A DNA stretch of 64,000 bases, from positions 186,001 to 250,000 of the forward strand of contig MU400540.1 in NCBI GenBank assembly GCA_022578965.1, read 5' to 3'. Origin of the DNA: Xylaria sp. FL1777. Lineage: Eukaryota; Ascomycota; Sordariomycetes; Xylariales; Xylariaceae. Under the pieces are notes generated by a model that worked only from the letters and a program-made list of their open reading frames with translations, ran no database searches and was not told the origin of the DNA. How positions within the stretch are numbered: position 1 is the first letter of the stretch; the number at the start of each line of letters is the position of its first letter. The translations under genes and the position numbers were made by a program. Positions 27,201 through 37,767 of the stretch are shown in pieces.

Positions 27201-27673
27201 AAGCAAAACTATTTTTTATTAATTGTTAAGTTAAGTTTTAACTAGTTTTACATTTAACAGTTAAATGTAAGTTTTATAAAACCTATAAAAGTTGCTTTTT
27301 ACTTAAACAAATAAACAAAAAAACCTCTAAGGTTAATTTATAATTATATATAAATAAATAAGCTAATTTAATAGTAAATTTAAGCAACGTTTTAACTATA
27401 AGTATTAAAACAAAAAAAACTAGTTTTAAAGCTAATTAGCATAAATCTAGTTAAATAAAAAAAAAAGTAAATAACTGCTTATTTATTTATAAGCTTTTAT
27501 ATTACTTACTAGTTAAAATAATCCAAGATTAACTAGTATTATTATAGTTAAAAATAATTAATAATTTCTTAAGCTACTTATAAAGTGCACTTTATTAAGG
27601 TCTAATTAATCTAGTTTATTTGTTTGTTTAATGCTATTTCTTATAAAACTTAGTCCAAGCAAAATTACCAAAA
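24206..27673 (-). pseudogene. Right arm (gag side) of outer retroelement, decayed
   Basis: AT-rich DNA with stops in all frames, adjoining the right LTR. Next to the LTR the minus strand reads TTTTGGTAATTTTGC, a possible primer-binding site by its TGG start, though no tRNA match is claimed. It contains the zinc knuckle at 25919-25878. Confidence 0.6.
25878..25919 (-). pseudogene. CCHC zinc knuckle of outer element gag
   Basis: The minus strand reads CFNCTKQRHYAKKC, a perfect C-x2-C-x4-H-x4-C knuckle as found at the end of retrotransposon Gag, where it binds RNA. It has survived RIP without a stop. It lies in a different frame from the longer open frame that covers it (26029-25829). Confidence 0.8.
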
Positions 27674-27825
27674 TAAAACCAAAAAAACAAACTAATTAAA
27701 AACAAGCAAAAGAAGTTATTATTAGTAAGTTAGCTATAATCCAGAACTAGCCCGCTTAGTCTATATTAGTAACTCATTAGCCACTACCAGCCACGTTTAA
27801 GCCATAGGCATAAGTTGCCCCACCA
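27674..27825 (-). repeat. Right LTR (5' LTR) of outer element, 152 bp
   Basis: Direct copy of 2830-2981. Its outer 80 bp keep C and G (for example CCACTACCAGCCACG, GCCCCACCA) while its inner half is AT-rich, so mutation fades toward the edge of the block. It is followed by GAGC. Confidence 0.88.
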
Positions 27826-28324
27826 GAGCCAACGGAGGTCAACAACGTTTCTCAGTGCATAGGAAAACCATATTCAAGATACCTACCTTCTATACGTGTA
27901 GACCTTTACAATTACTAATGTCAACACAGACAACACTCGGCCAAGAGGTAGGGGTTAAGGTTAACGCTGTACATAGGTGCCAACTCACCCGGGCGGACTA
28001 TGCGCAGCAGCTATTCCAACTTGCGATCCTATCATCTTATGGGACCATTCTGTAAAACCAAACAATATTAACACAAACCTGCAGATAGATCTTGCTCCCC
28101 TGCCAAGAGGTATTTGTCTCGTTTCGCTTTTTCTCATTTTATCTTATTTCTTTAAAATTCCTCTCCTTTTTTGTCTTTTCCATCGTTATTTTTTTTTTTC
28201 CAATCACGCCCTCAAAAAAGCAAAGCAATCTGTTGCAGTAGAAACATAAATCTTCAGATAGGCTAACCACATCTCGGGACGGAATACTGAGGCTTAGCCC
28301 AAGTTGGGTGTACACCATTCCCCG

Positions 28325-28799
28325 CGAATGCGGTTTTTCGGACCTGAAGAATTGATATCGGGACCTGAATCTAAACCTAATTCGGTAGACGTCCAGCTCT
28401 ACCTATTTCCCATAGAAAACGGTATAGCGTAAGATATTTTGTGGACACCAATAAAAATAACAGTCGGTTATGCTCTCAAAGATGTTTCGCGCTAATGGTT
28501 TAAATGTACTGCGTAAGGTGCACTATAATATAGCAGTATTAATAAGGAAGGTGTGCTATAATATAGTAGTATTAGTAAGTAAAGTGCGTTATAATATAGC
28601 GATGTTAATTGATTTAGTTGCATACCTGTTTTTTTAGCTTAGTTCATGGGTAACCCTTGTAAATACATGAGGTTACTCCACACCTCATACAAATACAGGT
28701 AAAGTGGGGAGGGACCCGCAGTACTTGTGAGGGGAGTTGCTGTATTGGGTTTAGGTTCAGGTCCCGATATCAATTCTTCAGGTCCGAAAAATCGCTTCG
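28325..28799. mobile_element. MITE-like element with about 52-bp terminal inverted repeats
   Basis: Bases 28325-28377 and the reverse complement of 28748-28799 match almost completely, including TTTTTCGGACCTGAAGAATT and GATATCGGGACCTGAA, with a few transitions. The 370-bp interior codes for nothing recognisable and carries the 33-bp tandem array. I could not assign a target duplication, so the outer borders are approximate. Confidence 0.7.
28515..28611. repeat. 33-bp tandem repeat, three imperfect units
   Basis: Units at 28515-28547, 28548-28580 and 28581-28611 share the core CTATAATATAG(C/T)AGTATT. Differences are mainly transitions. Confidence 0.75.
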
Positions 28800-28973
28800 A
28801 TTCCCCGCTACTAGCGCTGTGGAGTACTGTAAGCAAATCCAGGGTCTTCCCCATCAAATACGAGAAATTGTTTTACAGATGTACTTATGCACGCCACAAT
28901 ACATTAAAGTACATGACAATTGTCTTGTGCATAGCGCACACCTCAGCTGATCCAGATAAACACCGAGTGCGTA

Positions 28974-29220
28974 GGTTACGGCCAAAAGTCTGAACCATCC
29001 TTGACAATTAAGTACAGTGTATTTATTCACTACCTACAGTAAGCACTTCCTAATTAGGAAAAGTGATGATCTGTAAAGTAAAAAATATGTTAATTTCGGA
29101 CGGTCAACAGTCCGGTAAAAATTAACTTGTCTTTTCCTAATTAGGAAGCACTTACCGTAGGTAGTGAATAAATACACTGTACTTAATTGTCCAGGATGGT
29201 CCAGACTTTTGGTCACAACC
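28974..29220. mobile_element. Short palindromic MITE with about 90-bp inverted repeats and TA duplication
   Basis: Bases 28974-29061 and the reverse complement of 29132-29220 match over about 90 bp with a handful of mismatches, mostly transitions. The ends read GGTTACGGCCAAAAGTCTG and GGTTGTGACCAAAAGTCTG. The element is flanked by TA on both sides (28972-28973 and 29221-29222), the target duplication of Tc1/mariner/pogo-type transposons. An inner palindrome CCTAATTAGG occurs in each arm. There is no coding capacity, so it would depend on a transposase elsewhere. Confidence 0.82.
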
Positions 29221-31339
29221 TACATACCTACCTAGTAGGTAGGTATCTGTTGTATAGCTAGATTGAATAGATTCCAGTTATACTTTCCTAGGTACTTAAG
29301 TATTTGTCGGGATCAAAACTACTTACATATAGATCAAGATTCTCCAGATGGAGAGGTCCTATTACACACGCACTATAATTAGTGTATGATACCGTATTGG
29401 AAAGCCTGTTGGTGGTGGTAACTATGACGGATGATGCAATTGCCGAACAAAACACCTACTGTAGCTAGCATAGTGGATTTTCTAAAAGGCCTCCAATGCC
29501 GCCACGATGTAGGTACCAATATACACGTGTAGTTCACGTAGCATTGCTCGCATGACATCAGTTACACTGCCTAGCAGGGAGCATGTGACATGTTGGATCA
29601 GTTTTCTGATGAACGTAAAGGCTTGGCATCCTCACATAAACTACCTACCTAACCTCAGGTAGGTGTAACTATGCGAGTTCTTAGTATACATAGATATCTC
29701 ATGATATAGACTGGCTACAATATTTCTGCCCTCCTACATTAGTTTATCTATATAAGATAAAAATAACATTGAACTTTTTATATCGCTTATACGTTGCCTT
29801 TATCTATATAGGTACCTAGCAAGTTACCTAATGCCTCTTTATGCAATAAGCTGGCTGTATGGTCAATGCAGATATGATGGGCTAGTCGGATAAACTTGTA
29901 GTTTCTTGCTAATAACAGATGCAACTTTGTTAATTGTTGTATAGTTAGACAACCATAGCTTTATCTATTTTAGATGTGTTATTTTACCTTGATTAGCAAA
30001 CCTTTTTAACAGTAGCCAGCCATGTACCTATATGACATTGACCGGACGCGGACGTCGGGGTGCAGCCATACACGCCTCCACCGCCTTTCTCTTCTAGAAT
30101 ACTGCCAGTTCTGACACAAGAGGCCATTAATTTTCCTCATAGCTTCCAGATTTCCCCTTCCCAGATTACCCTATACATAGGATTGAAGATCATATCCAGA
30201 CCTTCGTCTAAAAGGTTAGGATTCATACTTCCTCCTGTCGGGACAGTTGAAGTATAACAAGGGCTGATGTCAGGGCTTGGAACTGAGTTGTTGACTCTCT
30301 ATTCTGCATACAATAATCTGTTATGGCTGCAAAAGTCCATGCCTCCCATCGGGGCTGTTGCCGAGCATGGTGGCTGTCCTAGAGTCTATATACAATTGGT
30401 TCGGGGCTTCCTAACCTCCGTAGTCCGCCCATATCTCTTAGATTAGCTAGGGCTGAATAGCTTCACTTCTGGTACGCGAGGCAGTCTCAATAGGTCTCAA
30501 TTCAGCGCAGTACGGTCCCGGTGTCTCACCGAACTATGCATCTGGAGATAGCAGAAGGTGTTCAGCCGGTTCAACGCGTGTAACATGAAGCCACTGCGCG
30601 GACACCGTTCACCGTGAGCCCTATAGGGCCGATAGTGGATGGGAAGTGGAAAGACCGGGGAGTCAATGCTAGATAGTGAAGACGAGATGCCTCTAATAGT
30701 TAATATGCAAGCCAAACCTATGCTTTGTTGCATTAGGGTCACTGCTTACTAGGGTCTGGAAAACATGTGAATGTGATGACGAGATGATCTTACTATCTAA
30801 CTGCTGGTCGCGCTTTGGATTACGTGAATAACTCCGCTACTAAGAAGTCTACGTTCAACACCTATTCAAAGAGCATGCAGGGCTAGAAATTTGTCGTTTT
30901 CGTCCTTTTTCTTTTCTATTTTGCGTCTTGCTGGAATAATAGCTGATCGTATTGTTTTAGTAATCTCGGCCAAAGCGCATGAGATGCCCAGTTCTCAAAC
31001 CGGGAATAGTCTAGTTCAATCCGTTCAACGCCACTATCCCGTTTAAAGCGCAGGGTGCAGGACTTTCACAGCAAACTGTAGCCTTTTGAGCGCTGACCAG
31101 GGGGTTATTAAGACAGACTATAAGATCTTCAAGGCTTCATTAGGTATCTCAATACTCGTAAACCCCCACATCTTCAGAACCCCTGGATAGTCTATAAAGC
31201 ATAGCAAAACATTAATTTCAACGTAACTTATCCGATACAAGCATCACTCCACAACTCTTCTCTAGTAAAATCGTCCTGGTGTATCCCGTGATCTATAACT
31301 AACTCCTTCTTAACTGCGCGTGGCCACGTCCTACTAGTC

Positions 31340-32690
31340 ATGTTGTTGCCAAACTTCATTCACAATATCCTCGCTCGACCGAAGAATTTTGTTTCAGATT
31401 TCGCACACCTTACTGGCGCCTCTCAAGCTTTGAAAACGAAGTGTCATAGGTCCAAACTTCAAGGCGATGCTCTGGCCGTAGCCACACAACTCAGCGGCCA
31501 GACCTTGCGTACCCCAGACTTCGTTAAAGCTTTGGCTGCTTGGCCAACGGATACCAACAAGCATATAAGAGAAATAGAGACTCTTGTTGCTGAATATCTC
31601 GAGAGAATCGTTACCGACGAGAGGAAACTGGAAGCTCTAAAGCAAGCTGACTTTGCTAAGCTTATCTCTTTGTTAGTTGTACTCAGGCATGCTACGCCTA
31701 TTGTTCGTCTACTAATGTACTGCTACCGTAGATGTTATCCCGACACGGAATGGCCGGAGCTGAAAGTGGCTACAGCTTACACGGTATGGATCTTCGTATG
31801 GGACGACGAGGTCAACGCTAGTGGTATTGTTGATGAGTATCTAGCCCAGGAATACTACAGAAAGTCCATCACTTACGCTCGCTACATTTTGGGCTTCAGC
31901 AAGCATACCGCAAATGCTACCGATGTAGTTGCGCCACACCCAAATATGGCCCTATTCGCCGATTTCGGTTCCATATTACAGGAAAGGATAGATATCCGGC
32001 AGCGCCAGCGATTTTTCGATCATATTATGGATTTCATGGAAAAAGTTGTAATAGAACACCGTCATCGTCTTTCGGGCACAATGCCAACGTTGAGTGACTA
32101 TATGATCATACGACTGGGCTCTGTTGGCTGCACCCCTCAAATCGCCATTGCCGAGTAAGTGTTCATTGCTGGCTTTAACCGCATGTAAAACTGAAGAGAC
32201 AAAGCTTTATATTGAAAATCAGACTTCCCGAGTATATTATGGGTTGCGATGCGATGACAGCTCTTTGGGAACAGACAAGTCGAATATGTCTGGTCTTAAA
32301 TGACCTGTGCTCGGTTCAAAAACAGATTGTAGGTTCCCCTATTCTATATGCTATTAAGTAATCTGACAAAAACCCTAGGTACAAGGCTCGCTTTTGAACA
32401 TAGTACCTGTGATATTCCATGATATCAAAGACGAGAATCAGAAAAGCCTTGACGTGGTATCACAGAGGTTAAATGGTATGCTAGAAGACGCCATGATGAT
32501 GTTCAAGATTGCTGCTCAAGAACTCAGCAATGTTGCAGCGCCTAATTCACAACTGAAAGATGATATCCACAAATTTGTCAAGTGGTGTCGCTACTATGTT
32601 ACGGCTTCTCTCTACTGGAGTTTGGAGTCTCGTCGATATGGGATGATGAAATATACCAATGCTGATGGGACACTAAGCATTCCCCTCTGA
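31340..32690 (+). CDS. Class I terpene synthase (fungal sesquiterpene-synthase type)
   Basis: Predicted cyclase of a linear isoprenoid diphosphate, probably farnesyl diphosphate. Exons 31340-32154, 32223-32328 and 32379-32690 join in frame to 410 residues, within the family range. The aspartate-rich metal motif is WDDEVNA with D155, D156 and E157. The second metal motif is NDLCSVQKQ at 298-306, which fits N-D-L-x-S-x-x-K but has Gln306 where the family normally has Glu. The C-terminus has the Arg-Tyr pair of fungal enzymes (ESRRYG) shortly before the stop. An Arg/His-rich helix (LLMYCYRRCYP) lies upstream of the first motif. No P450, transporter or transcription factor adjoins it. Its nearest gene is the convergent cupin protein. 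It lies 3.5 kb from the retroelement block. Product unknown. Confidence 0.88.
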
Positions 32691-33913
32691 TGAGACAGAT
32701 GATGTTGTGGTCAAGTAGTAGAGAAATTCACTTGACCACATGCTATAGATTCTTAATTCCGATTTTGGGTTTGCTATAGACCTTGGAGTTAGCCTTGTAC
32801 AAGACAAGATAGATGACGTTTACGTTTAAATATCTATGGAATCGAAGATCATCCTAATGCCACTGGAATGGGCTGTGGAACAGTGAAACATCGATCTCGT
32901 CAATTTCGTCAATTTGTTCTAAGACGAGGGCAACAACGGGAGCTATACCATCAACGTGGTACATGGACCCTCGTCAACCCAGTCAGGAAAGGCGACCAGC
33001 AACTTGTGGATATTCTAGTGAAGAAAACCTATCTAGTCTCCTCAACTAGAGCTCTTCGTATAGTGGCAGAGTTACGAGAAGCAGCGATTGTTAACGCTCT
33101 GCTCTTGGCTGGGGTCCGCTGCGACTTCGAGTTCACATACAGGCCAGGGCCAGATCCTGGTAGAAGATTATGCTTCATAGATCACACTTGTCAATTATAC
33201 CAAGGAGTGTGTATCTAAGGGTTACAGCAGAGCTGGAAGCTGCGGGTCCGGGTGCTACGGCAAGCACCATGAGAATTGCTAGCTAGACCACTAGAAGTGG
33301 GATCGCTTAGGAGGTAGTGTTAGAAGCGAGATGATTGAGGAACGGTGAAGCAGGGGGCACGGGTTACTTATTCAGTTGACTTGGGGGTTTTCTAGCAGCT
33401 ATTCAGGGCGGGGTATGTTACAATCACGACGTCCTGGCCCTCACCGATGTGTGCGTAATCTTACGATGAAAGCTGGGGCCAGGGGTGAGGGGGAGGCATT
33501 TTTGATGGTCAGCAATCTGTATATATCTGTTGGCTGTAAAAGAAGCCTAAAATGTATCAACAAAACAATGTCATAAAAAGAGGCATGAACTCGAACGTTC
33601 TGCTCCCCCCTCTGGAATTAGTGCTTGTAACTCCTCTCTCAGCATTCCCTTGGAAAGTGACTTCGCACCCCTCATACAATAGCTTAGCACCATTGATTGT
33701 TGGCTCTAGTTGTATGAGGTTTTGATCCGCTTATGTTATCTCTTTTTTCCCTGCTTTATTCTGTTATCACGCCCCCAGATCCCCCCCAAAGACAGCGGTC
33801 GAGAGTGCAGTGGTTGGTGACTTTCCGGGTCTACACAGACTAAATGCCGTTTGCTGGCATCCTTACCTCAGGAGCTGTGTCTTGTAGCATCTTTGTATTA
33901 CCTATGCTACTAG
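32691..33913. other. Intergenic region between terpene synthase and cupin gene (3' ends facing)
   Basis: Shared 3' region of two convergent genes. An open frame at 32868-33218 (plus, 116 codons) and one at 33376-33576 lack recognisable motifs; I see no support for either as a gene. Confidence 0.5.
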
Positions 33914-34744
33914 TCATAGCTTCTCTGACCTGGGTGCTATGAATAGATGGGCAATGCCACCGAACACTATTACAAACTTGGTCTCGTGTCAGCTTAAGAT
34001 AAAGACAATCTTACATTGAAACTTACCACCTGATCAAAGAACCGGAAGTATAGAGGCAAAGGAACATATCCATCTCCATCATACAGAGCCCTCATAAAGT
34101 GCCAGAAGCCCGGAGGCTTTTCGCCGAAGATATCGTTGAAGAACCTAAACAGTCAACAGATAAGATGAGCCATGCAGGATATGAAGTCCCCTAAAAGATA
34201 ATCCTAAGAGTGCTTGAAAACTAGCAATGATCAAAACACTCACAAAGCTTTGTAGATCCCACCAGGGCTCGGCCGCTCTTGTATAATGGCCCTTTCACCC
34301 TTGAAAGATTCGACGCTATGCACGACCCGACGCGCAATAAGTACCGGGGGATCACCAGCTTTTACGATGATCTCTTTGCCGTCGAGGGTGAGTTTAGCTC
34401 TACCTTCAACAATGGTGATATACTCGGCGTGCTTCTAACGATGTTACGGATATTTAGCAACACTATCATAAGAAACCCATATATGCCGTGTTTCTTTCTC
34501 CGCTCACCTTATGCCAATGCGATGGGGTCATGAAGGGCTCTTCGCCAGTGCAGGTCGCCTCTGAATAATACCGGTCAATCGAATCTTCGGGTACGCTCTC
34601 ATTCTCCATGATGCACAATGTGAGACCCTAGAAGCCTCAGGAATACAGTGAGCTATGTTATATCTATCATGTCTGCGAGAGCAGGCCTGTTGTTCATCGT
34701 ACCTTGCCCATTGACAGAGTTTTCAAGGTTTTGACAGAACTCAT
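33914..34744 (-). CDS. Cupin-domain protein (177 aa)
   Basis: Small single-domain cupin reconstructed from five exons: 34744-34703, 34627-34508, 34434-34244, 34144-34027 and 33976-33914. All joins keep frame and total 177 codons before TGA. Cupin motif 1 is present as SHWHKKHAEYITIVEG (paired His, Glu, Gly) and motif 2 as AGDPPVLIARRVVHS, so the metal-binding His/Glu set looks intact. The C-terminal part (FFNDIFGEKPPGFWHFMRAL and VFGGIAHLF) resembles fungal cupin proteins of unknown role. Because no long open frame spans it, this gene is easily missed. The exon 2/3 junction has two AG acceptors 3 bp apart (GTTAG and AAG), giving HWHKK or HWHK. It is convergent with the terpene synthase; whether it acts on the terpenoid is speculation. 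Confidence 0.82.
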
Positions 34745-36836
34745 CTTGACTTTTATTTTCTATTGCAGTCACCTTCTGTAATTAGTTGGTCGAACTAGGA
34801 CAGAAACAACATTAGTAGGGTGTATACATCTTAGCTTAACATGAAAGCAAGCTTACAGTCGGGTATGCGTCGCGTTGTTATGCGTCTTAACCTTTTAGAC
34901 TCGTGTCAGATTCATACGAATTATTGAAGACCGAGATGCCTGACAGATTCCGGACTCAGTGTTCTTCGGTGATTACAATCGGCAATGAGTAGGGGTGGGG
35001 GCGAAAAAGCTGTGTCACTTCAGAGTGAGATTAGGTCAGTAGAGGGCAGCTGCGAGATCGTAGTTATGCTTCCTCCAAGAGATATTGGGGGGAAACAGAC
35101 CATTATATAGGAAATGCTAGACTAACTCCAACTCTAGAGGCCCTTCTGGCCCCCTGCGACCCTAGTCCTTGACAATCTGTATGTAGCAATGACTCTTATC
35201 TTCATCCCTTGTTTTATGCACGAATTAACCGATCACATATGTATCAGAATTACCAATACATAGTCTTTTTAACATGGAAGTGGTCAAGACAGCCCTATGT
35301 AGTCGCAAAGAGTATGTCTAAGTCTAGCATTGATCATCAAACCAAAAGATTCATATTAGTTATCACTTTTATATCTCTACATACAGGTAGTTACTGTATT
35401 TTCCTATGAAAATGTACTTATTATCCCATGTTTATTCACACGGGATAATTTGTGCCTCTCTGCATATCATCCACTTCAATATGTAGCAAGTACACTGAAG
35501 TTACTAATTTGCATATTACTCGATACAAGATGGAGCATTGATCAAGATATATTGATGCGCAAAATGCCTAGACTGACATACTGTTCAGTTCTCTGCCAAA
35601 CATAGGGGATAACTCACTCTAGTCCTTTTCATGATATCAGCTGAATTATGCTATGTTTCATGGCACGATTCCCAGTTCTCGAATCCTCCAATATACCTCG
35701 GCACCTTTGATGCTATCCTCGGCTAGACACTTAGCTAGGCTAGATCAACGTAAAAGGAGAAAGAAACTGCCATATAGTCAAGACCGCCCCCAGCCAATAA
35801 CGCAAGGTCGCGCTCAGGAGCGCCTAGGAGCGCCTAGATAAATCGGAACGATTGGATACAAATAACAAGCAGGCGAAAGAAGTCCTAGATTATATAAAAG
35901 CTAAATGGGCATAAATAAATCAAAATATACTTACCTTCGAAGAAGAAGAAAAACCAAGGCCTTTGAGGCCCTTAGAGAATTATTACTTGACCACTTAGTA
36001 GAGCCTTAGTCATAGAAACGTATAATTTACCCGAACCATGCTAGTTTAGTTATCTTGATAGTCACTGATTTTACTTTCTTAACAGCAGAAGGGGCACGCA
36101 TTTTTGAGTCAAACCAGAAAAGAAAAAGTTTGTTAAGAGTGTTTTCCTGAAAACAACATATAGCCTATTAATGAGGATTAGTCATTACAAAGGAGAAACA
36201 AGTGAAAGCAAATATATACCTATATATGTTTATATGTTTATATGTACGTATGTATTATTGTTGTTGTGCTAGGTAAAGGTACTATAAAGATATTGTAAGG
36301 AGGCAACTTACTAATTAAATGCACAAGCTCTTTCTTCTATGTCCATATGTCTTAAATTACCATTGACGATGGTCCGGGATTTTCCCCCGGTATTGAATGT
36401 AAGGTTTCTCATAAGTGTTAGCGATGGGTAAATCTTCAGAATATGTCTTGCAGTCACTAGTCATGAAATATGGAGACGCTTCCCATAAAAAGGGGCCTTC
36501 AAATCAACACTCAGCGAGTAGTTCAAACACGGCATGTTAAAGTGTGCATCAATATTTTCAACTTTATGTACAAAGAGCATACAGCATACAGCTGTTTCAC
36601 TTCAAGTCGCCCGGCCTCTGCCGGCAAAGAACTGTATGGGCCCATCCTCACTCTTTCCCCCTTCATTTATCATTGTAACGGAAAATACTACCTTCCTCAG
36701 TAACGCATTTCATTGTAATACCAAAGAACTCCCAAAACCGCAAAGGGGGGCAGAATTCAACCTGTCGGCAACGTTTTAACCAGTTGTGTCAAAATAAAAC
36801 AACCCCAAAGTCCGCCTCGCGCCACAGCACAAGCGG
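34745..36836. other. Intergenic region with a possible decayed coding relic
   Basis: About 2.1 kb without a supported gene. At about 35730-36030 the plus strand reads like broken protein (around LDYIKAKWA followed by EEEEK-rich residues with stops), perhaps a transposon relic, but I cannot name it. An alternating AT/GT stretch lies at 36215-36255. Confidence 0.4.
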
Positions 36837-37767
36837 CTACTCAGCAGCACCTTGACTGCGTGTCTTCCTAGCGGTTTTCCCTACAATTGTGACAGCATTC
36901 TTATCCTTTCTAGGACGACCAGGCTTACGAGCCGCTCCGTTAGTAGCAGTACCGTTAGTCTTAAGCTTTTTCTCAGGTGGTTGTGTGTCCTGATTCTCGA
37001 CGCTGTTGGCCTCGGGTTTAGCCGCATCTTCCGCCGCGTCTGCTTTGCGCTTGTTGCTAGTGGCACCATCCCCATTCTCGGCTGGAGTGGACGTATCTGT
37101 CTTAGACGCCTCATCTGCCGGTTTCTTAGCTTCCACTGGTTTTGCATCGGGTAGCTCTTCGTCACGGATTTCCTCAAGAGATACTGGTTTGGGCGGCTCC
37201 ACCACCTCGCCCGGACCTGTAGAAGCGCTGGATCCTATGCCGGATGTTGCGGTCTCCGTAGTGGCGGGTTGGGGCGCTGCAGCGGGAGTGGTATCGGATG
37301 GGTTTTCTGGTTGCAAAGCCGCAGCATCAGGCTTATTCAACTCATTGGTCGAGTCTTCCTGACCTTCCGCAACTGGTGCCGGCACTTCTGGCTTTGCGGT
37401 AGCATCGGAGCTAGGCGCGGCTGGCGCATCCTCAGTAGTCGACTGTGTCGGGACCGAAGGCACCAGAGAAGCCTCAGCCGTGGCTGCGGATTCTTTAGTG
37501 ATTGGGGGAAGGCTGTCTGTCGTATCGCGCGCCTTGTCCTCGACATCGGCGACGGGCTCTGAAACAAGTTCGCGGGTCAGCACACTGTACTATGCACTGT
37601 GTTTTGCGACGTGCTCCGACAGCTTTGTCGGCATGCGCAAGCCACAGCTACATCAAAGTTCGCCAATTGGACTTGCGCAAAGGTGCACAGCATGTTGGCG
37701 ACACAGGCGGCACAAGATTGGAGAATGGAATACCTTTAGCAATGCCTTCGGCGGTGTTCTCAGCCAT
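36837..37767 (-). CDS. AT-hook protein, Ala/Pro/Glu-rich, nuclear (251 aa)
   Basis: Two exons: 37767-37734 (34 nt, starting MAENTAEGIAK) and 37558-36837, joined over a 175-bp intron with a TTTCAG acceptor. The protein is low-complexity, rich in Ala, Pro, Thr, Glu and Asp, with basic patches SNKRKAD and PPEKKLKT that look like nuclear localisation signals. Near the C-terminus it has one AT-hook core, KPGRPRKDK at about 223-231, which binds the minor groove of AT-rich DNA. No other domain is visible. The first exon was chosen because the long frame alone begins at an unsupported Met inside the intron. A chromatin or transcription role is inferred from the AT-hook only. It is a single-copy neighbour of the FAD synthase gene, both on the minus strand. 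Confidence 0.75.

Larger units (their letters stand above)
2830..27825 (-). mobile_element. Outer LTR retrotransposon, RIP-degraded, interrupted by two nested elements
   Basis: Block bounded by two direct 152-bp repeats of equal length (2830-2981 and 27674-27825) that differ mainly by C/T and G/A transitions. The ends read TG...CA once mutation is allowed for, and the block is flanked by the same four bases GAGC at 2826-2829 and 27826-27829. Subtracting the two nested elements and their target duplications leaves about 9.6 kb of outer element, in three pieces: 2982-6327, 14039-16519 and 24206-27673. A CCHC zinc knuckle on the minus strand at 25919-25878, about 1.75 kb inside the right repeat, suggests gag lies at the right, so the element runs on the minus strand. 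I could not identify reverse transcriptase or integrase with confidence, so Copia or Gypsy membership is open. The whole block is strikingly poor in C and G with stops in every frame, as expected after RIP. Confidence 0.85.
27826..31339. other. Gene-poor region right of the retroelement block
   Basis: About 3.5 kb of ordinary-composition DNA with two inverted-repeat elements (28325-28799 and 28974-29220), a 33-bp tandem array and a GTAGGTAG-type near-palindrome (29224-29246). Short open frames exist but none has domain or splice support. The last few hundred bases are presumably the promoter of the terpene synthase. Confidence 0.55.

Noticed and set aside
2830..27825. Centromere or mitochondrial insertion as explanation of the 25-kb AT-rich block
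   Set aside because: LTRs, target duplications and dead pol motifs explain the block; there are no mitochondrial genes. A heterochromatic role is not excluded but nothing in the sequence shows it.
32868..33218. 116-codon open frame downstream of the terpene synthase
   Set aside because: No motif, no splice support, no codon bias; probably chance.
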